Below are positions 60,455 through 64,000 of a stretch of 64,000 nucleotides of DNA, piece by piece; position 1 is the first letter of the stretch, and each line of letters starts with the position of its first letter. Source of the stretch: an uncultured Poribacteria bacterium (GTDB taxonomy: Bacteria > Poribacteria > WGA-4E > WGA-3G); contig OY282383.1 in the NCBI GenBank assembly GCA_958295855.1, positions 1,530,481-1,594,480 of the forward strand, read 5' to 3'. The notes beneath the pieces were generated by a model. The model searched no databases. It was given only the letters and a program-made list of their open reading frames with translations, and was not told the DNA's origin. The translations under genes were made by a program, and so were the position numbers.

Positions 60455-61825
60455 TTAGGTATATCGCGTATTCTGATATTCTGGGGCATAGAATGCCGGA
60501 AGTAGGCTATCGACCTGGAGCAATCCGCGCTGTGTCAGTTGAATCTCATCTGATGCGGCGTTGACGCGCAACATACCCTCGTTTTGCAGCTTTTCGTAGG
60601 CTTCTGCGTAAAGTGTGAGGATATCAGCATTGAACTTCGCCTTGAAATAGGCCGGTCTGATTTTTCCGAGTTTGAGTTGCAGTATCATTTCTCGCGTCAA
60701 CCGTTCCGTTTGTGTGGGCTTCAGTGCTCTGTAAATCGGGAGCTTGCCTTCCTCAAGGTGGCTGAGATAGTCGCCCCATGAAGGCGCGTTCTGAAAATGA
60801 ATGCCGCTGAGGTGCGAAAAAGAGGCTACCCCCGTGCCTATCATATCGCTGCCCTGCCAGACTGCGTCACGATAGACAAACTGGGACGGTTTGTCTTTCT
60901 TAATCACTGTGTACGCGCTGGCTTGTGCGTAACCGGCTTGTGCAAACTGCTCAAAAGCGTATTGGTGCCATTCGCGCTTCAATTTCCAATCTGCCACTGG
61001 GAGTGCATCCCCACCGAGGATGTCTTTGGAATAGACGGTGTTAAACGGCAGTTCCAGTTGATAGACGGTGATGCTATCCGGGTCGAGTGCTATTGTCTTC
61101 TTGACTGTTTCTCGCCAACTCTCCCACGTTTCGCCTATCATGCCTGAGATCAGGTCGATGTTGACCTGGGAGAACGCCAACGCCTTTATCCACGGTGCAA
61201 TCCGATAGACCTCTTTGGAAAGATGCGCTCTGCCGTTTTCAGCGAGGATGTCGTCATTCAAATTCTCAACGCCGAGGCTCAATCGGGTTACGCCAATCGC
61301 CTTGATGGCTTCTAATTTCTTTTGCGTCAAGGTGCCAGGTTCGCACTCAAACGCTACCTCTTCGGCAGCATCCCACGGCATCACCTGTTTCACCCTGTCG
61401 ACAAGAGTTATCAAGTGCTTGACACTGATATAGGAGGGGGTGCCGCCGCCAAAATAAACGAATCTCAGAGGTCTGCCTGCAATTGCGGGTTGTGTACTGT
61501 ACAGTTCAACCTCTGTCGCGAGTGCGTTCAAGTATGTGTCAATTTCCGCGCTGTTTTTATCGGTATAGACGCGAAAATAGCAGAACTTGCACCGCTTGCG
61601 ACAGAACGGAATGTGGAGATACAGTCCAAGTGTGGCATCTCGGCGCGGTGCGTCACTGAGCGCACGATGCACCTCTGGTACGACTGACTCGTTCCATGTA
61701 GAATATGGCGGGTAGTTGGAGACAAAAACACTCCCTACCGCTGTTTTCTTTGAATCTATGCCTGCTGTTGCAGGTTCTGCTAAGGGCGTTGCTTGCGAGC
61801 CCGTGTTTAACTGTGTTTCAGACAT
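60455..61825 (-). CDS. HemN-like radical SAM protein
   Basis: 456 residues. The 4Fe-4S site is C75, C79 and C82 in HIPFCRKRCKFCYFRVYTDK; then FVYFGGGTPSYIS (SAM-binding), VTRLSLGVENLND and VNIDLISGMIGET as in the HemN/HemW family, and a C-terminal HemN domain (LTREMILQLKLGKIRPAYFKAKF, LTQRGLLQVDSLL). CYF in the cluster motif and GVEN instead of GVQS point to a HemN-like subgroup, perhaps a methyltransferase-type rather than the true coproporphyrinogen oxidase. It overlaps the upstream gene by one base (TAATG) and the PaaK-like gene follows after 3 bp. Confidence 0.87.
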   Translation of the reverse strand: MSETQLNTGSQATPLAEPATAGIDSKKTAVGSVFVSNYPPYSTWNESVVPEVHRALSDAPRRDATLGLYLHIPFCRKRCKFCYFRVYTDKNSAEIDTYLNALATEVELYSTQPAIAGRPLRFVYFGGGTPSYISVKHLITLVDRVKQVMPWDAAEEVAFECEPGTLTQKKLEAIKAIGVTRLSLGVENLNDDILAENGRAHLSKEVYRIAPWIKALAFSQVNIDLISGMIGETWESWRETVKKTIALDPDSITVYQLELPFNTVYSKDILGGDALPVADWKLKREWHQYAFEQFAQAGYAQASAYTVIKKDKPSQFVYRDAVWQGSDMIGTGVASFSHLSGIHFQNAPSWGDYLSHLEEGKLPIYRALKPTQTERLTREMILQLKLGKIRPAYFKAKFNADILTLYAEAYEKLQNEGMLRVNAASDEIQLTQRGLLQVDSLLPAFYAPEYQNTRYT

Positions 61826-63042
61826 TATTTCTTTTCTCCAAAGCAGTAGAGGAGGCCATCCTCTGTTCCAATATAAATCCGGGCATCAGCAACACTGGGC
61901 GAGGCAACAATAGATGAACCTGTTGCAAATTCCCATACCGATTCCCCGGTCGTAATATCTAAGGCAATGAAAACGCCACGGGTTGTTCCAAAAAAGACAC
62001 GCTTCCCGACGATGACTGCGGAAGACTCAATGCGGGATTTCGCGGTGTAAGTCCATTGCGGTTCGCCTGTTTTGGGTGAGAGTGCGTGTACCATCTTATC
62101 GCGCCCGCCAATGATAACAAGCTCCTCCGTTACAGCAGCCGAGGCAAAAAATGGCAACCTGCGCTTTGGATGTTGATACCGCCATGCGATTTCACCGGTG
62201 TCTAAATTAACGCCTAACACTTCAGTACCATAAGTTCCGCAATATGCACTATTTTTTTCAATCGCGGGGCTTGCACCGACGTACGCACCGAGGTTCACCT
62301 GCTGTGCCTGTGTACCGTCGTCTATGTTGATAACACGAAGATAACTATCGCATCCCGTGACAATCACGAAGTTCTCAGCATCGCCAGACGCGCTCGCACG
62401 CTGCGTCCACACCCCGGGGGTGCCGTGAACATAGCCCTCGGTCTCGAATTTCCAGAGCAGTTCTCCGTTTTCTCTGTTGAGACAGTAGAGAAATCCGTCA
62501 TACGAACCGAACAGCACATTATCGCCAGCAAAGTTTGCCGATGAAATAATCTCGCCTTCCGAACGGAATTGCCACTTTGCTGCTCTGCTGTTGACATCTA
62601 CTGCATGAAAAACCCCTTCTCCATCACCAAAATAAACAACACCGTCTTGGACTGAAGGCGATGCTTTGATTTGTCCGTTCGCTTGATACGTCCATCTTTT
62701 TTCTCCCGTTTGTGCGTCAATTGCGTAGAGGTAGCCATCTAACGCGGCGATGTACACAGTACCATCAACAACCGTCGCTGTAGATTCGATTATATCCCCT
62801 GCCTGACAGGTCCAGAGGAGTTCCAATTCGTCAGGGAGCCGCCCAGTGGCAACACCGGTCAGCTGTGGATTCCCACGAAAGCTTGCCCAATTGCCAAAAG
62901 CAGCATGTACAACGAAGAGCAACAGAAAAATTAAAAAAGTAGCAGGTACACGCCGTTGTGCCGAAGCCATTTGGAAAAGTAGCAGGCACACGCCGTTGTG
63001 CCGAAGCCACTTGAGCACCTGTACTTCAATAAGCCGCTTCAT
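61825..63042 (-). CDS. PQQ-like beta-propeller protein (BamB/YvrL-type)
   Basis: 405 residues. About seven blades with the PQQ-type signature, for example LYAIDAQTGEKRWTYQANGQIKASPSV, LYCLNRENGELLWKFETEGYVHGTPGV, VLGVNLDTGEIAWRYQ, VHALSPKTGEPQWTYTAKSRIESSAV and FIALDITTGESVWEF. A signal-like segment ATFLIFLLLFVVHAAFG lies at about 34-50. The first ~36 residues are encoded by two 40-bp repeats, so the original start may be M25 (62970). It is probably periplasmic and non-enzymatic, binding partner proteins. The start overlaps the alcohol dehydrogenase stop by 17 bp. Confidence 0.82.
   Translation of the reverse strand: MKRLIEVQVLKWLRHNGVCLLLFQMASAQRRVPATFLIFLLLFVVHAAFGNWASFRGNPQLTGVATGRLPDELELLWTCQAGDIIESTATVVDGTVYIAALDGYLYAIDAQTGEKRWTYQANGQIKASPSVQDGVVYFGDGEGVFHAVDVNSRAAKWQFRSEGEIISSANFAGDNVLFGSYDGFLYCLNRENGELLWKFETEGYVHGTPGVWTQRASASGDAENFVIVTGCDSYLRVINIDDGTQAQQVNLGAYVGASPAIEKNSAYCGTYGTEVLGVNLDTGEIAWRYQHPKRRLPFFASAAVTEELVIIGGRDKMVHALSPKTGEPQWTYTAKSRIESSAVIVGKRVFFGTTRGVFIALDITTGESVWEFATGSSIVASPSVADARIYIGTEDGLLYCFGEKK
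62935..63014. repeat. two 40-bp tandem repeats, family E, at the start of the propeller gene
   Basis: AAAAGTAGCAGGYACACGCC followed by GTTGTGCCGAAGCC, at 62935 and 62975. Stem GGCACA/TGTGCC. They lie in frame and code the N-terminus before the signal peptide. Confidence 0.85.
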
Positions 63043-64000
63043 AAAGCCTCATAAAATCTTGTATTTCTAACGGGCGTGGATTAAACTGGGCAGTCCACTG
63101 TGCCGCCGCTTCCTTTGCCAACGTCGGTATTTCCGTCGGCGTGATAGCATGTTTGACAGAACAGGCACGCAGGGTGTTCGGTAACTCCGCCACGTTTTTC
63201 AATTCGACAACTCGATCTGCTAAATTTCCCTTAGGTTGCAAATCGTGATAGGATGCTTCAGCAACGGTGCTGTTGAATCGGATGACGTGCGGTAACATCA
63301 GCGCGACGGCAACGCCGTGGGTGATGCCGTATCTGGCTGTCAACGGATTTGCGCAGGCGTGCGCGGCACCCAGCATTGAATTTTCAATCGCAAGCCCAGC
63401 AAGATATGCTCCAAATAACATCTTACTCCGCGCATCGCTGTTTTTCGACTCAAGACCTCTTTCAAAATTAGCGTTTAATAATTGCCACGCGTGTTTTGAG
63501 AACATAATTGACATCGGGTTGCGTTTGGTTGAAACGAAACTTTCAATAGCGTGAGCAATTGCGTCTATGCCGGTCGCCGCTGCTACCGCTTTCGGCAAAG
63601 TTTCGGTAAGCGTCGGGTCCAAAATTACGGTGCCGAATTTCGCTTTTGTGTCCCCACATGCCATTTTGATGTGCGTTTCTGCCTGTGCGATAAGCGCGAA
63701 GGACTGTGCTTCGCTGCCAGTGCCGATTGTTGTCGGAATGCCGATAGAGGGAAGCATCGGTTGCGTTGCCTTGTTTACGCCCCAATAGTTTTCCATTCTA
63801 CCGCCGTTTGTGAGTAAGAAATTTGCCCCTTTGGCGCAATCCATGGCACTTCCGCCACCGAGTCCGATGATGAGATCTATCGGCGCGTTGGCTTTCGCGA
63901 CTGCAACAGCATCTTCAACATGTTGTGTTGTCGGGTTGGGCGCGACATCGACAAAAGTGTGAACGGTAATCTTTTCGCTTTTCAATGCTGCACATGCCCG
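63026..64000 (-). CDS. iron-containing alcohol dehydrogenase (5' end outside window)
   Basis: The reading frame enters from the right edge; about 324 residues are visible. It contains the group III ADH motif GLGGGSAMDCAKGANFLL, PTTIGTGSEAQSFAL, GIDAIAHAIESFVS and the metal-binding AAHACANPL and THGVAVALMLPHVIRFN. It reduces aldehydes or oxidises alcohols with NAD(P). A TTG at 63985 is not the start, since in-frame codons continue upstream. It is the first visible gene of a minus-strand group of four with overlapping or nearly touching ends. Confidence 0.9.
   Translation of the reverse strand, partial: RACAALKSEKITVHTFVDVAPNPTTQHVEDAVAVAKANAPIDLIIGLGGGSAMDCAKGANFLLTNGGRMENYWGVNKATQPMLPSIGIPTTIGTGSEAQSFALIAQAETHIKMACGDTKAKFGTVILDPTLTETLPKAVAAATGIDAIAHAIESFVSTKRNPMSIMFSKHAWQLLNANFERGLESKNSDARSKMLFGAYLAGLAIENSMLGAAHACANPLTARYGITHGVAVALMLPHVIRFNSTVAEASYHDLQPKGNLADRVVELKNVAELPNTLRACSVKHAITPTEIPTLAKEAAAQWTAQFNPRPLEIQDFMRLYEAAY

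Overview
This 64-kb window is a bacterial chromosome segment of moderate GC. No rRNA or marker protein places it. The mix of sugar-phosphate isomerase/epimerases (three), Gfo/Idh/MocA oxidoreductases (two), a PhyH-type dioxygenase, a sulfatase-fold enzyme, a PmoA-like DUF6807 protein, FG-GAP propellers, a DUF4159 protein and a sorting-tail surface protein, together with many short palindromic repeats, is what I associate with Candidatus Poribacteria and similar uncultured marine or sponge lineages. That assignment is inference. An outer-membrane (Omp85-type) protein, a DsbD, an RND pump and a heptosyltransferase indicate a diderm cell envelope. Promoters are close to the sigma-70 consensus (TTGACA-17-TATAAT at several genes) and Shine-Dalgarno sites are usually clear.

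Layout. 1-2.5 kb: end of an alpha/beta hydrolase, a sugar isomerase and a DUF6807 protein. 2.7-6.7 kb: a possible defence locus, with a single-chain restriction-modification protein (PD-(D/E)XK nuclease plus N6-adenine methylase) followed by a HicB-like domain joined in frame to a metallophosphoesterase. 7.3-8.75 kb: an IS200/IS605-type element carrying only tnpB; an internally deleted relative lies at 22.4-22.7 kb. 8.8-13.4 kb (minus strand): VWA anchor protein, sugar isomerase, FG-GAP protein and sulfatase-fold enzyme. 13.7-17.2 kb (minus): PEP-synthase-like enzyme and a cytochrome-like lipoprotein ending in a long poly-Asp tail. 17.5-21.4 kb: heptosyltransferase, SnoaL-like lipoprotein, DUF4159 protein and terminators. 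21.6-24 kb: sugar isomerase and Gfo/Idh/MocA. 24.3-28.7 kb: two envelope lipoproteins and a peptidase MA / TolB-propeller / Omp85 fusion. 28.9-34.8 kb: UPF0182 membrane protein, a DUF5069 gene with an in-frame TGA, PheA and QueG. 34.9-38.3 kb: beta-propeller and FG-GAP surface protein. 38.4-47 kb: PhyH, two anchored hypotheticals, a repeat-rich gap, Gfo/Idh/MocA, RND pump and a secreted protein. 47.3-55.5 kb: GlcD/GlcE-like FAD proteins, a PorX-like regulator, DsbD and a TPR protein. 55.6-56.4 kb: small hypothetical gene and two tRNAs. 56.5-64 kb (minus): TAXI lipoprotein, flavoprotein, PaaK-like ligase, HemN-like radical SAM enzyme, PQQ-type propeller and iron alcohol dehydrogenase.

Most noteworthy. 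(1) The DUF5069 reading frame at 32083-32328 is interrupted only by a TGA at what I recall as the family's conserved Cys position. A 6-bp hairpin with a UGGA loop follows at the right distance for a bacterial SECIS, which makes this a candidate new selenoprotein. (2) Dispersed palindromic repeats are inserted in frame in at least seven protein genes, resembling Rickettsia palindromic elements but in an unrelated genome. (3) The deleted tnpB relative keeps the right end and has its own promoter, so it could be a stand-alone omega-RNA gene. (4) A PorX-like protein has lost its receiver phospho-acceptor.
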